From the NCBI RefSeq assembly GCF_900107675.1, contig NZ_FNRI01000010.1, positions 1-64,000 on the forward strand: a stretch of DNA of 64,000 nt. The letters are read 5' to 3'. Position numbers and translations under genes: made by a program. The notes beneath the pieces are model-generated. The model did no database searches, was not told where the DNA came from, and saw only the letters and a program-made list of their open reading frames with translations. This document shows positions 35,235 to 43,878 of the stretch, piece after piece. Every line of letters begins with the position of its first letter. Within the stretch, counting starts at the first letter, position 1. Source of the stretch: Alistipes timonensis JC136 (lineage in GTDB: Bacteria > Bacteroidota > Bacteroidia > Bacteroidales > Rikenellaceae).

Positions 35235-37418
35235 TCAGTTTTCGGGAACAGCCTTTACGCGGAAGCCTTCGGCAGGCTCAGGCGAGCCGGCCAGCGAATC
35301 GACCGGTTCGGGTTCGTTCCACAACCCCCGGCTGCGGAGCATCGCCCGCTTGTCGGGGTCCTTGCCGCGGAAGTCGCGGTACATGGCCATACCGTCCTCC
35401 GAACCGCCGCGGGCGAGGATCTTGCGGCGGAAATCATCGGCGATCCGCTTGTTGAAAAGGTCGCCGCTCTCGCGGAAGGCTTCGAAGACATCCTTGTCCA
35501 GCACCTCGGCCCACGTGTAGAAATAGTAACCCGCGGAATAGCCGCCGTCGAAGATGTGCGAGAAATAGGGATAGCGGTAACGGGGCTCGATCTGCGGAAT
35601 CAGCCCGCGTTTTTCGGTCAGGGCCTTGCGTTCGAACTCCATCGGGTCGAACGGCTCGTATTCGGAGATCGAGTGGATGTCCATGTCCGAGAGCGCCGCT
35701 GCGATCAGCTCGGTGGTCATGAATCCCTGGTTGAACAGCTCGCTGCGGCGCAGTTTCTCGACCAGGTACGCCGGAATCACCTCGTTCGAACGGTAGTGCA
35801 CGGCGTATTGTTTCAGCACCTCGGGATCGAAAGCCCAGTTCTCCATCAGCTGCGAGGGCAGCTCCACGAAATCGCCCTCTACCTCCGTCAATCCGCGGTA
35901 TTTCACGTCGTGAAACAGGAAATGGAGCGCATGTCCGAACTCGTGGAACAGCGTTTCGGTCTCGTCGAGCGTCAGCAGTGCGGGGGCGCTCGACGTGGGA
36001 CGGGTGAAGTTGCAGACGATCGACACCACGGGCGCCACGCGCCTGCCGTCCTTGTAGGTCTGCTCCACATAGTTGCCGCACCACGCGCCCTGGCTCTTGC
36101 CGTCGCGCGGGAAGTAGTCGAAGTAGAGCACGCCCAGATGCGACTCGTCGGCGTCGAGCACCTCGTAGGCAATGGCATCGGGGTGGTACAGCGGCACGAC
36201 AATGGGGCGGAACGTGATGCCGTACAGACGGTTCGCCAGGAAGAAGATGCCGCTCTGCACGTTCTCCAGCGAGAAATAGGGACGCAACTGCTCCTCTTCG
36301 AGCTGGTATTTCTGCTTGCGGACCTTCTCGGCATAGTACCACCAGTCCCACGAAGCGAACTCCCCGTCGGGGTGGTCCTTTTTGAAAAGCTCCTCCATCT
36401 CGGCCAGCTCGCCCTTGGCGCTCTCCAGCGCAGGCGTCCATATCTCGTTCAGCAGTTTGTAGACGGCGTCGGTCGTCCCGGCCATCTCGTCGTCCACCAC
36501 GTAGTCGGCATACGACGGATAGCCCAGCAAATGAGCCTTTTCCGTGCGCAGGCGGATGAAGTCGTTTATCAACTGCTTGTTGTCATACTCGTCGCCGTTG
36601 TTGCAGCGGTTGAGATACGCCTTGTAAATCTCCTCGCGCAGTTCGCGTTTCTGGGAGTAGGTCAGAAACGGGATCAGGCTGGGTTTGTGCAGCGTAAAGG
36701 CATACTTGCCTTTCTTGCCCATCGCCTCGGCCTTCTCGCGGGCCTGGTCGCGGACATTGGCCGAAATGCCGTCCAGGTCGGACGACTCGAGCATCAGCGT
36801 ATAGTTGTTGTTCTCGGCGAGGATATTCTGCCCGAATTTCACCGACGCCAGCGACAACTCCCCGTTGATGGCCTTCAGACGGGCTTTCTGTTCGGCGTCG
36901 AGCAGCGCTCCGGCACGCACGAACCCGCGGTAGGTCTTCTCCAGCAGACGGCTCTGGTCTGCGTCGAGTTCCAGCGCGGCGCGCCGGTCATAGACGGCCT
37001 TCACCCGCTCGAAGAGCTTTTCGTTCAGGAGTATCTTGTCGGCATGCGCCGCCAGCATGGGCATCACCTGCTCCTGCAAGGCCTGCATCTCGGCGGTATT
37101 CTCCGCAGCGCAGAGCATCCCGAAGATCAGTTCCGTCTGCGCGAGCATCTGTCCCGAATCGTCATAGGCCAGGATGACGTTCTCGAACGTCGGCGCGTCG
37201 TTGTCCGACGTGATGGCGTCGATCTCGGCATCGTGCAGCGACATGCCGCGTTCCAGGGCGGGCAGGAAATGCGCGGGAGTCATCCTGTCGAAAGGCGGAA
37301 CCCCGTAGGGCGTGTTCCATTCGGCGAAAAAGGGATTTTCGCCCACGTTTTTATCAGACTTGCAGGAGGCGAGTGCCATGACCAGAAAAAGTGTTAAGAA
37401 AGCGGTAATACGTTTCAT
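35235..37418 (-). CDS. M3-family metallopeptidase lipoprotein, tandem paralogue
   Basis: This 727-residue protein is related to the next gene along most of its length. The signal MKRITAFLTLFLVMALASC ends in a lipobox with Cys19. The zinc site is TLFHEFGHALHFLFHDV, with downstream ENWAFDPEVLKQYA, and the C-terminal FSHIFDGGYSAGYYFYTWAEVLDKD is conserved. It is the first gene of the operon. Both paralogues keep all catalytic residues, so duplication with divergence in substrate preference is likely. That is inference. Confidence 0.95.
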   Translation of the reverse strand: MKRITAFLTLFLVMALASCKSDKNVGENPFFAEWNTPYGVPPFDRMTPAHFLPALERGMSLHDAEIDAITSDNDAPTFENVILAYDDSGQMLAQTELIFGMLCAAENTAEMQALQEQVMPMLAAHADKILLNEKLFERVKAVYDRRAALELDADQSRLLEKTYRGFVRAGALLDAEQKARLKAINGELSLASVKFGQNILAENNNYTLMLESSDLDGISANVRDQAREKAEAMGKKGKYAFTLHKPSLIPFLTYSQKRELREEIYKAYLNRCNNGDEYDNKQLINDFIRLRTEKAHLLGYPSYADYVVDDEMAGTTDAVYKLLNEIWTPALESAKGELAEMEELFKKDHPDGEFASWDWWYYAEKVRKQKYQLEEEQLRPYFSLENVQSGIFFLANRLYGITFRPIVVPLYHPDAIAYEVLDADESHLGVLYFDYFPRDGKSQGAWCGNYVEQTYKDGRRVAPVVSIVCNFTRPTSSAPALLTLDETETLFHEFGHALHFLFHDVKYRGLTEVEGDFVELPSQLMENWAFDPEVLKQYAVHYRSNEVIPAYLVEKLRRSELFNQGFMTTELIAAALSDMDIHSISEYEPFDPMEFERKALTEKRGLIPQIEPRYRYPYFSHIFDGGYSAGYYFYTWAEVLDKDVFEAFRESGDLFNKRIADDFRRKILARGGSEDGMAMYRDFRGKDPDKRAMLRSRGLWNEPEPVDSLAGSPEPAEGFRVKAVPEN

Positions 37419-37436
37419 GCTGTCGTGTTATTTTAG

Positions 37437-37444
37437 TAACTTTG
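37437..37444 (+). promoter_or_regulatory. -7 box upstream of rsmE
   Basis: TAACTTTG fits TAnnTTTG, 53 bases before the rsmE start codon in the divergent gap. Confidence 0.5.
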
Positions 37445-37497
37445 CCGCATATTATTTACAAAGTTACAATAAAATTCCATAAATAACGCCTCCGATC

Positions 37498-38229
37498 ATG
37501 CAACTATTTTACGCACCGGACATCATGCCGCCCCTGCACACTTTGGGCGAGGAGGAGTCGAAACACTGTGTCCGCGTCCTGCGTCTGCGGAGCGGCGGGC
37601 GCATCCATATAACTGACGGACGGGGCAATTTATTTTGCTGCGAGATCACCGACGACAACCCCAAACGCTGTACGGTGCGGGTTGTCAGCACCGAAGAGGG
37701 GTTCGAAAAAATGCCCTATGCGCTGACCGTCGCCGTCGCGCCGACGAAAAACCCCGACCGCTTCGAGTGGCTGCTCGAAAAGGCCACCGAGGTCGGCGTC
37801 ACGGAGTTCCTGCCCCTCGACACGGCCCACAGCGAACGGCACGTCTTCAAACCCCTGCGGGGTGAGAAGGTCATCACCGCGGCGATGAAACAATCGCTGA
37901 AGGCCTACCGCCCGACGCTGCTGCCCCTCACGCCCTTCCGCGAGGCGGTGCTGCGGCCCTTCGAGGGACGGCGTTTCATCGCCCACTGCGCCCCGGCCCG
38001 GTCGCCCGAAGGCAAGGCCTACCTGCCCGACACGCTCCGCGCAGGCGAAGCGGCCGCGGTCTTCATCGGCCCCGAAGGGGATTTCTCGCCCGAGGAGATC
38101 GACTTCGCCCTCGCCAACGGGTTCGAAGAGATCACACTCGGCACCCAGCGTCTCCGCACCGAAACGGCGGCCCTCGTGGCAACGGTCATGGCCTCGGTCG
38201 TAAACCCGCCTAAAAGGCGGGACTTATGA
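37498..38229 (+). CDS. rsmE: 16S rRNA (uracil(1498)-N(3))-methyltransferase RsmE
   Basis: This 243-residue SPOUT-class enzyme methylates U1498 of 16S rRNA. An N-terminal PUA-like domain contains EEESKHCVRVLRLRSGGRI. The SPOUT domain follows, with APTKNPDRFEWLLEKATEVGVTEFLP, MKQSLKAYRP, the SAM-knot sequence FIGPEGDFSPEEI and LGTQRLRTETAA. The last codons (PPKRRDL) and nearly the stop lie inside a family A repeat hairpin, so the natural C terminus seems to have been replaced or extended by the repeat. The catalytic part is intact. Confidence 0.95.
   Translation: MQLFYAPDIMPPLHTLGEEESKHCVRVLRLRSGGRIHITDGRGNLFCCEITDDNPKRCTVRVVSTEEGFEKMPYALTVAVAPTKNPDRFEWLLEKATEVGVTEFLPLDTAHSERHVFKPLRGEKVITAAMKQSLKAYRPTLLPLTPFREAVLRPFEGRRFIAHCAPARSPEGKAYLPDTLRAGEAAAVFIGPEGDFSPEEIDFALANGFEEITLGTQRLRTETAALVATVMASVVNPPKRRDL
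38205..38226 (-). repeat. Family A repeat, copy 3 (inside the rsmE 3' end)
   Basis: CCCGCC-TAAAA-GGCGGG is a perfect stem, followed by ACTTA. On the minus strand it reads TAAGTCCCGCCTTTTAGGCGGG-like, matching copy 5. It overlaps the last eight codons of rsmE. Confidence 0.7.
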
Positions 38230-38259
38230 GCGGCGGAAGCGGGAAACGGGCTTTGACGT

Positions 38260-38302
38260 GCAAAATCCTGCCGCAGCCGCTAAAACCGGCTTCTTAAGCC
38301 GG
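38260..38302 (+). repeat. Family A repeat, copy 4
   Basis: GCAAAATCCTGCCGCAGCCG, then CTAAAA and the perfect hairpin CCGGCTT-CTT-AAGCCGG (38286-38302). It lies 31 bases after rsmE, in the opposite orientation to copy 3. Confidence 0.75.
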
Positions 38303-38311
38303 TGGTTTTGG

Positions 38312-38319
38312 TACTTTTG
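38312..38319 (+). promoter_or_regulatory. -7 box upstream of the chromate-type transporter pair
   Basis: TACTTTTG fits TAnnTTTG, 49 bases before the transporter start, directly after repeat copy 4. No -33 match is visible because that position lies within the repeat hairpin. Confidence 0.45.
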
Positions 38320-38367
38320 CCACCAAAAAGACTGCGAATGTTAAAAAAAATATAAAACCTGAATAAC

Positions 38368-38913
38368 TTGCAACGCCTCCATACCATCTTCCTGTCATTC
38401 TTCAAAATCGGGCTCTTCACCTTCGGCGGCGGCTACGCCATGCTTCCGCTGATCGAGCGGGAGCTCATCGCCAAACGCAAGTGGATCGAGCAGAAGGAGT
38501 TCCTCGACCTGCTGACCCTCGCGCAGTCGGTCCCGGGACCGATCGCCGTCAACACCTCGGTGTTCGTGGGCTACAAGGTCCGCGGCTTCGGCGGCGCCGT
38601 GGCGGCCCTGCTGGGCGCCGTGCTGCCGTCGTTCGTCATCATCCTGGCCATCGCGCTCTTTTTCGCCGACATCCGCCAGAACCCGGTCGTCGACGCCGCT
38701 TTCAAAGGCATGCGCCCGGCTGTCGTGGCCCTCATCATCGGTCCGGTCATCTCGCTGGCCCGGGGCATGCACTGGACGATGTTCGGGGTCATCGCCGTGG
38801 CGGCCCTCGCAGTCTGGGGAGTGGGACTGTCGCCGATCTGGGTGCTCGTCATCGCCGCCCTGCTGGGCATCGCATGGGAACTCGCAATCGTTAAAAGGAA
38901 AGGAAAGCAATGA
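38368..38913 (+). CDS. Chromate transporter family protein, first half-size subunit
   Basis: This 181-residue membrane protein corresponds to one half of ChrA: FFKIGLFTFGGGYAMLPLIERELI, then the conserved LTLAQSVPGPIAVNTSVFVGYKVRG and helices to the C terminus. Short CHR proteins work as pairs. Substrates include chromate or sulfate-like anions in characterised members, but many homologues in gut anaerobes are uncharacterised. No ATG is available: an in-frame ATG at 38338 is followed by a stop, so translation must start at TTG 38368 (or CTG 38359). It overlaps the second gene by four bases (ATGA). Confidence 0.9.
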   Translation: MQRLHTIFLSFFKIGLFTFGGGYAMLPLIERELIAKRKWIEQKEFLDLLTLAQSVPGPIAVNTSVFVGYKVRGFGGAVAALLGAVLPSFVIILAIALFFADIRQNPVVDAAFKGMRPAVVALIIGPVISLARGMHWTMFGVIAVAALAVWGVGLSPIWVLVIAALLGIAWELAIVKRKGKQ

Positions 38914-39482
38914 TACTCTGGCAACTCTTCATATCATACCTTAAGATAGGCTTCTTCGGGTTCGGCGGAGGCTACGCCATGCTGTCGCTGATCCAGAACG
39001 AGGTGGTCGTACAGCACCAGTGGATGACCAACGCCCAGTTCGCCGACATCGTCGCCGTGTCGCAGATCACCCCCGGCCCCATCGCCATCAACTCGGCGAC
39101 CTACGTGGGTTACAGCGTCGGAATCCAGACCGGACACCTCTGGTGCGGCATCCTCGGTTCGGTGATCGCCACCTTCGCCGTCTGCCTGCCGTCGCTCACG
39201 CTGATGATCCTCGTGGCGCGCTTCTTCATGCGCCTCAAACACAACAGGCTGGTCGAGGGAGCCATGCGGGGCATGCGCCCGGCGGTGATCGGCATGATCG
39301 CCGCGGCGGCCCTGCTGCTGATCTTCCCCCACAGCGACGCCCCCGGCGACCAGAATTTCATCGACGCCTGGAGCTGGGTGCTGTTCGGCGGAGTCTTCGC
39401 AGGGTCGTGGCGCAAGGTCAACCCCATCCTGCTGATCGTCCTCTCGGCCGCGGCGGGAATACTCATCTATTACGTGTTCTGA
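38910..39482 (+). CDS. Chromate transporter family protein, second half-size subunit
   Basis: This 190-residue partner of the preceding gene has the same layout: SYLKIGFFGFGGGYAMLSLIQNEVV, VSQITPGPIAINSATYVGYSVG and GAMRGMRPAVIGMIAAAALLL. Its start overlaps the stop of the first subunit (ATGA), indicating coupled, roughly equal synthesis. Its 3' end overlaps the 3' end of the convergent DUF4405 gene by 20 bases, leaving no room for a terminator between them. Confidence 0.92.
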   Translation: MILWQLFISYLKIGFFGFGGGYAMLSLIQNEVVVQHQWMTNAQFADIVAVSQITPGPIAINSATYVGYSVGIQTGHLWCGILGSVIATFAVCLPSLTLMILVARFFMRLKHNRLVEGAMRGMRPAVIGMIAAAALLLIFPHSDAPGDQNFIDAWSWVLFGGVFAGSWRKVNPILLIVLSAAAGILIYYVF

Positions 39483-39918
39483 CGTGCGCCATCAGTCCGC
39501 CGTACAAACGTCGGGCCCGCGTCAGCATATGCAATGTTCCCAGGATTCCCGCGACAAGTCCCGCAACGTAATGGCACAGCCCGACCGGCGTGCCGGGTCC
39601 CTCCACGCAGCACAATAACAGCACCGCCGTAACAAGCAGCGGAACGCATACGGCCGACAGCGCCAATACGATCCGGCTCCTGCCCTTCGGGCCTTTCGCC
39701 CACAGACCTTTATACCACCCCCAATGATCCCTGACGTGTATGGCTCCGAACACCGTAAACTGCAGACCGACGAGCGTGTGGAACACCGCCCAGTCGTGCC
39801 ATGCCTCATGGTCCGCGCCGTGCCCGGCGACATGCAGTTCCAAACCCGTATATACCGTCAGCGCAAAAAGAAGCACCAATACTGAATCCACAAGGAATAC
39901 AAACCGTTTTTCGTTCAT
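39463..39918 (-). CDS. DUF4405-type cytochrome b561-like membrane protein
   Basis: The 151-residue protein has about four transmembrane helices with histidines placed as in small b-type cytochromes: ELHVAGHGADHEAWHDW, VFHTLVG, GAIHVRDHWGWYKGLW and GTLHML. The HxxxHWxW pattern after the second helix is typical of DUF4405. It probably binds haem in the inner membrane and transfers electrons, but its partner is unknown. ATG 39918 (MNEKRFVFLVDS) is chosen over an upstream ATG. It converges on the chromate-type transporter genes and lies 70 bases past an AraC regulator on the same strand. Confidence 0.75.
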   Translation of the reverse strand: MNEKRFVFLVDSVLVLLFALTVYTGLELHVAGHGADHEAWHDWAVFHTLVGLQFTVFGAIHVRDHWGWYKGLWAKGPKGRSRIVLALSAVCVPLLVTAVLLLCCVEGPGTPVGLCHYVAGLVAGILGTLHMLTRARRLYGGLMAHVRTRNR

Positions 39919-39988
39919 CGTTTTTTTAGTTGCAAAATAACGGCTTGCCGGGCAAAGGGACAATGGACGCCACGAGGCGGGAATTGGA

Positions 39989-40843
39989 CTATTCGAGGTA
40001 TTTTTTCCGATAGGCGGTGGGATTCAGTCCTGTCTGCTTCGTGAACAGGCGGGTGAAATAGGCATAATCGTCGAAGCCCAGTTTGCAGGCTATCTCCCCG
40101 ATGTTGCGCGTCGTATAGACCAGCATACGCTTCGCGCGCAACACGATTTCGTTCCGGATGTACCTGCCGACACTCTCCCCGGTCACGTTTTTCACCACCT
40201 CGTTCAGATAAACCGGGGAGATATGCAGCGCCGCCGCATAGTGGGCCGGATTCCGGACGATCCGGTCGTCTTCCGCCAGCAGTTCCCTGAATGCCAGCAC
40301 GATTTCCACATGCCGCCGGTTTCCGGGCAATCGGCCGACCGCACTCCGCAGGATCTCCGTCACCATCCCCATCAGCGCATCCGACAGATACCGCACGATG
40401 CGTTTCGAATCGTCGTTCTCCAGGCTGTCCATCCTGCGGAGAATCATTGCAAACAACCGTTTCAGTTCGTCCCGCTGCGCCCCGGCGGTACGGCAGGGAG
40501 CCGGACACAGCGCATATTCGGCGAGCACCTGCTTATTCGGGGGATCGACGAGCGCAGCGTCCGCAAAGAGGAGCAGCGCCTCGGCGTCGCCGGCATCCGC
40601 AATGCGGTGGACCTGTCCCGGCCGGACAGCCACGACGTCGCCCTCCGAAAGCCGATACTCCCTGAAGTCGATGCCGACACGGCAGCTTCCGCCGGTCACC
40701 AGCCCGAACACATAGTAGTCGTCGCGGTGGGCATACCCAACAGGCTCTCCCGCCGGCCGGGAAGCGATCTCCTTGACGAATATCCCGAAATCGGAACGCT
40801 GGGCCGCCTTGTGCAGGGGGATGGAGGCGGATTCCGGATTCAC
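39989..40843 (-). CDS. AraC-family transcription regulator
   Basis: The 284-residue protein has an N-terminal cupin sensor domain (about 20-110: YYVFGLVTGGSCRVGI, LSEGDVVAVRPGQVHRI). A C-terminal AraC double HTH follows (about 185-284), with YAAALHISPVYLNEVVKNVTGESVGRYIRNEIVLRAKRML and IACKLGFDDYAYFTRLFTKQTGLNPTAYRKKY. The start is GTG 40843, which overlaps the TGA of the upstream gene as GTGA. The longer frame upstream only adds residues antisense-like in composition. The target is unknown. The neighbouring DUF4405 and small membrane-protein genes are candidates. Confidence 0.92.
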   Translation of the reverse strand: MNPESASIPLHKAAQRSDFGIFVKEIASRPAGEPVGYAHRDDYYVFGLVTGGSCRVGIDFREYRLSEGDVVAVRPGQVHRIADAGDAEALLLFADAALVDPPNKQVLAEYALCPAPCRTAGAQRDELKRLFAMILRRMDSLENDDSKRIVRYLSDALMGMVTEILRSAVGRLPGNRRHVEIVLAFRELLAEDDRIVRNPAHYAAALHISPVYLNEVVKNVTGESVGRYIRNEIVLRAKRMLVYTTRNIGEIACKLGFDDYAYFTRLFTKQTGLNPTAYRKKYLE

Positions 40844-41127
40844 AGCGCCAGCAGCATGGTTCCGCCCGTCAACAGCAGGAGCAGGAACGCCGCGAGGAAC
40901 AGCATGCCCAGCACGGCGACGAAGGTCCCGATGCACCCCCACCGCTGGTCGCCGCCCGGCAGCGGATCGGTGAGCAGGGCGACGACGAGCCCCACCAGCG
41001 GCGTGAAGATCACGCTCAGAAGAAACGCCCAGCCGAAGCCGATGCGCCGGCGGCTGCCGATGATCCCCACCAGCACGGAGAGGAAACAGCCGCTCAGAAG
41101 TCCGAATACCAGGGTCAGAATACTCAT
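40840..41127 (-). CDS. Small membrane protein, three predicted spans
   Basis: The 95-residue protein has hydrophobic segments at about 2-22, 30-52 and 68-93, with a short polar loop (PLPGGDQRWGC). I recognise no family. Its stop codon overlaps the GTG start of the AraC regulator by four bases, so the two are translated together. It may report on or modulate the regulator, but that is a guess from position. Confidence 0.7.
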   Translation of the reverse strand: MSILTLVFGLLSGCFLSVLVGIIGSRRRIGFGWAFLLSVIFTPLVGLVVALLTDPLPGGDQRWGCIGTFVAVLGMLFLAAFLLLLLTGGTMLLAL

Positions 41128-41159
41128 ATCTTGCGTTTTAATCCAATGTCAAAAGGCGC

Positions 41160-42044
41160 CTATCGCGTAAAGCGGTAATAGGTCCCGAGCGGCAGCTCTT
41201 TGCCGGCCCGGTCGGAGAAACAGAGTTCGCCCCACTGCTCCGTGCGCGGAGCCCCGAACGCCTGCCTGACGGCGGTGCGGGCCAGCGTCGAGGAGAGTCC
41301 CATCGAATAGAGATTCAGCACGAGGAAGGCGTTTTCCGGCTCCAGCAGTTGCGCACAGCACGCCAGCATCTCGCAGATGTTGTCCTCCAACACCCACTTT
41401 TCGCCGTTGGCCCCGCGCCCGTAAGCCGGAGGATCGAGGATAATGCCCCGGTAACGGCTACCGCGGCGCACCTCGCGCTGCACGAATTTCAGCGCATCCT
41501 CGACAATCCACCGCACGCCCTCCAGGCCGCTCTGCTCCATATTCCCGCGCGCCCACGTCACCACCTGCTTCACCGAATCGACATGCGTCACCTCGGCCCC
41601 GGCGGCGCGGGCCGCCAGCGTCGCGCCGCCCGTATAGGCGAAGAGGTTCAGCACCTTCGCGCCGCCCGAATCCCCGGCCAGCGCCCGGCACTCGTCGTAA
41701 ATGAAGTTCCAGTTGGCGGCCTGCTCGGGGAAGATGCCCACGTGTTTGAACGACGTGAGCCCCAGCCGCATGCGCAGCCGCATCTCCCGGTAAGCATACT
41801 CCACTGTCCAGCGGTCGGGGGTCTTGGGCGCAAGACGCCATTCGCCGCGCTCGTCGCTGCGGGCGTCGCGCAGGAACGCGGCATCGGCCGTGCGGCGCCA
41901 CTCCTCTTCGGAAAGCGTCCGCCGCCAGATGGCCTGCGGCTCGGGACGGCGCGTCACATAGCGCCCGAAACGCTCCAGTTTCTCGAAATCGCCCGTGTCG
42001 ATCAGTTCGTAATCCCCGAAATCGGGTGTCAGCTGCTCCTGCAT
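41160..42044 (-). CDS. Class I SAM-dependent methyltransferase (RlmI/RlmK-like)
   Basis: The 294-residue protein has an N-terminal region (about 1-110) and a Rossmann-like methyltransferase domain. Its motifs are VLNLFAYTGGATLAARAAGA (SAM site), VTHVDSVKQVV (acidic loop), WIVEDALKFV and IILDPPAYGRG (DPPxY-type catalytic motif). This set is shared with the rRNA cytosine-5/guanine methyltransferases RlmI and RlmKL. The exact rRNA target is not known. ATG 42044 overlaps the stop codon of the U32 gene by one base (TAATG), so it is preferred over an ATG 21 bases upstream. Confidence 0.85.
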   Translation of the reverse strand: MQEQLTPDFGDYELIDTGDFEKLERFGRYVTRRPEPQAIWRRTLSEEEWRRTADAAFLRDARSDERGEWRLAPKTPDRWTVEYAYREMRLRMRLGLTSFKHVGIFPEQAANWNFIYDECRALAGDSGGAKVLNLFAYTGGATLAARAAGAEVTHVDSVKQVVTWARGNMEQSGLEGVRWIVEDALKFVQREVRRGSRYRGIILDPPAYGRGANGEKWVLEDNICEMLACCAQLLEPENAFLVLNLYSMGLSSTLARTAVRQAFGAPRTEQWGELCFSDRAGKELPLGTYYRFTR

Positions 42045-43861
42045 TATTTCAGATTTTTCGTGCAATCAATTAATGACATTTCGCATGCCGCGCAGTCGAA
42101 TTCCAGCCGGTAACGATGCGCGCCGTGCTCCAGATAGAGGTCGCCGCGCAGCCGCGGACGCTCACGGAGACATTCGCCGATCTCGCGGCGGATGCAGTAG
42201 GCCGAACGCATCACCCGACGCCCGGCGGTCGTCGGCGCGAGGTCCAGCCCCCGCTCGATGCGCACTACCCCGTGGTCGCGGTAGAACGCCCCGGCCAGCC
42301 GGTTGGTGACGTTCTCCTCGGCTGTCAACTCTTCCGAGGGATACCGCGCCGCCGGATTTTCGGGCAGGATGCGGTGCTCCAACGTCCTGTTCCGGCGCGC
42401 CCCGTCCAATGCGGAAAACGCCTCGCGGCGCACCTCGGCGGCCAGCGACGCCGGCACGAACCACTCCGCGCCCCGCACCTCAACGTCCCTCACCGTGAAG
42501 ATCGTATCGCCCGATTTCATCGCCTGCACCCGCAGCGCCGAGGCGTTGGCGCCGGGATTCTTCGCCGCATCGAGCGGCACGGTGCGCCCGACCGAAGCCG
42601 TGACGCCCTCGCAGTCGGTGTAGGTTATCGCAAAACCCTCCGCCGAAGCTTCCGCAACGGCCGTGACGGGAATCACCCGCCGCGTACGGCTGCGCTCCAG
42701 CCGGAGGTTGAACAGCCGGTCGGAATTGCGGTAAACCTCCGCCCCGACGACGATCCCCTCCATGCGGTTGGGAGTGATGCGGCGCACCTCGGCGGCATTG
42801 ACATTGGTTCCGGCCACCCCGCGGGGCGAGATGAAGCAGATGCCGTCGCCCGGAGCCAGTTCAGCCTCTCCGGAGAGTACGAACCCGCTCCCGAAAACCT
42901 TCGCCACGCGCCCCACATACTCGCCGACGGCCTTCGGGGTGTCGAACGACGCCACCCCGGAACGCTTTCCGGCAAAAAAGTATTCGGATTCCCCGCGCGT
43001 AAAACTCTTCGACGGATCGGGCGTAAAATCCGGAACGCTCTCGCCGACGGACGACCGCACGAATCCCGGCCGCACGGCCAGCGCCTCGTCCACCGCCCGG
43101 CGGTAATAAGCCACGACGTTTTTGATGTAATTGGTGTCTTTCAGACGCCCTTCGATTTTGAAAGAGGTGACGCCCGCATCCAGCAAATCACCGATGCGGT
43201 GCGACAGGTTCATGTCGCGCACCGACAGCAGGTGCTTGCCGGCGATGTACGTGCGTCCTTTTCCGTCGGTGAGGTCCCACGCCAGCCGGCAGGGCTGGCT
43301 GCATGCGCCCCGGTTGCCGCTGCGCCCGGACATCGACCGCGAAAGGAAACAACGGCCGCTGAAGCCCACGCAGATCGCCCCGTGGACGAAACATTCGACT
43401 TCGGCCGTCGTGGCCGAACAGATCGCCCGGATTTCGTCCAGCGACAGGTTCCGTTCCAGGATCACCCGGGCGAACCCCGCCTCGCCCAGAAAGCGCGCCC
43501 CCTCGGGCGTCGAGTTGCAGACCTGCGTCGAGGCGTGCAGTTCGACGGGCAGCGACATCCGCCGCAGGGCCATGTCCTGCACGATCAGCGCGTCGACGCC
43601 CGCGGCGATCAGCTCGCGGGCCTGCCGTTCGGCCTCCTCCAGTTCGTCGTCCCATACCAGCGTATTGAGCGTGGCATGGACCCTTACGCCGTAGCGGTGG
43701 GCGTATTCAGCGACGCGGGCGATCTCCTCCGCCGGGTTGCCCGCGGCCTGCCGGGCCCCGAACTTCGCTCCGCCGATATAGACGGCGTCGGCGCCGTAGT
43801 CCACGGCGGCCACGGCGGAGGCATAATCTTTGGCGGGGGCCAATAATTCGACGGTTTTCAC
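42044..43861 (-). CDS. U32-family peptidase/RNA-modification protein (RlhA/TrhP-like)
   Basis: The 605-residue protein starts MKTVELLAPAKDYASAVAAVDYGADAVYIGG, typical of the family. The U32 core follows (LHASTQVCNSTPEGARFL, ERNLSLDEI, CFVHGAICVGFSGRCFLSRSMSGRSGNRGACSQPCRL with Fe-S type cysteines), and then a C-terminal extension of about 250 residues. Members such as RlhA and TrhP hydroxylate cytidine in rRNA or uridine in tRNA, and proteolysis is now doubted for many. GTG 43861 is chosen because the likely -7 box (43879-43886) covers the alternative ATG at 43879, which would not be transcribed. Its stop overlaps the methyltransferase start. Confidence 0.9.
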   Translation of the reverse strand: MKTVELLAPAKDYASAVAAVDYGADAVYIGGAKFGARQAAGNPAEEIARVAEYAHRYGVRVHATLNTLVWDDELEEAERQARELIAAGVDALIVQDMALRRMSLPVELHASTQVCNSTPEGARFLGEAGFARVILERNLSLDEIRAICSATTAEVECFVHGAICVGFSGRCFLSRSMSGRSGNRGACSQPCRLAWDLTDGKGRTYIAGKHLLSVRDMNLSHRIGDLLDAGVTSFKIEGRLKDTNYIKNVVAYYRRAVDEALAVRPGFVRSSVGESVPDFTPDPSKSFTRGESEYFFAGKRSGVASFDTPKAVGEYVGRVAKVFGSGFVLSGEAELAPGDGICFISPRGVAGTNVNAAEVRRITPNRMEGIVVGAEVYRNSDRLFNLRLERSRTRRVIPVTAVAEASAEGFAITYTDCEGVTASVGRTVPLDAAKNPGANASALRVQAMKSGDTIFTVRDVEVRGAEWFVPASLAAEVRREAFSALDGARRNRTLEHRILPENPAARYPSEELTAEENVTNRLAGAFYRDHGVVRIERGLDLAPTTAGRRVMRSAYCIRREIGECLRERPRLRGDLYLEHGAHRYRLEFDCAACEMSLIDCTKNLK

Positions 43862-43878
43862 GAATACGGAATTTTGCA

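Noticed and set aside
38910..39482. Frameshifted single ChrA gene
   Set aside because: The two halves each have a full N-terminal motif set and an ATGA overlap, as in genuine two-gene CHR transporters.
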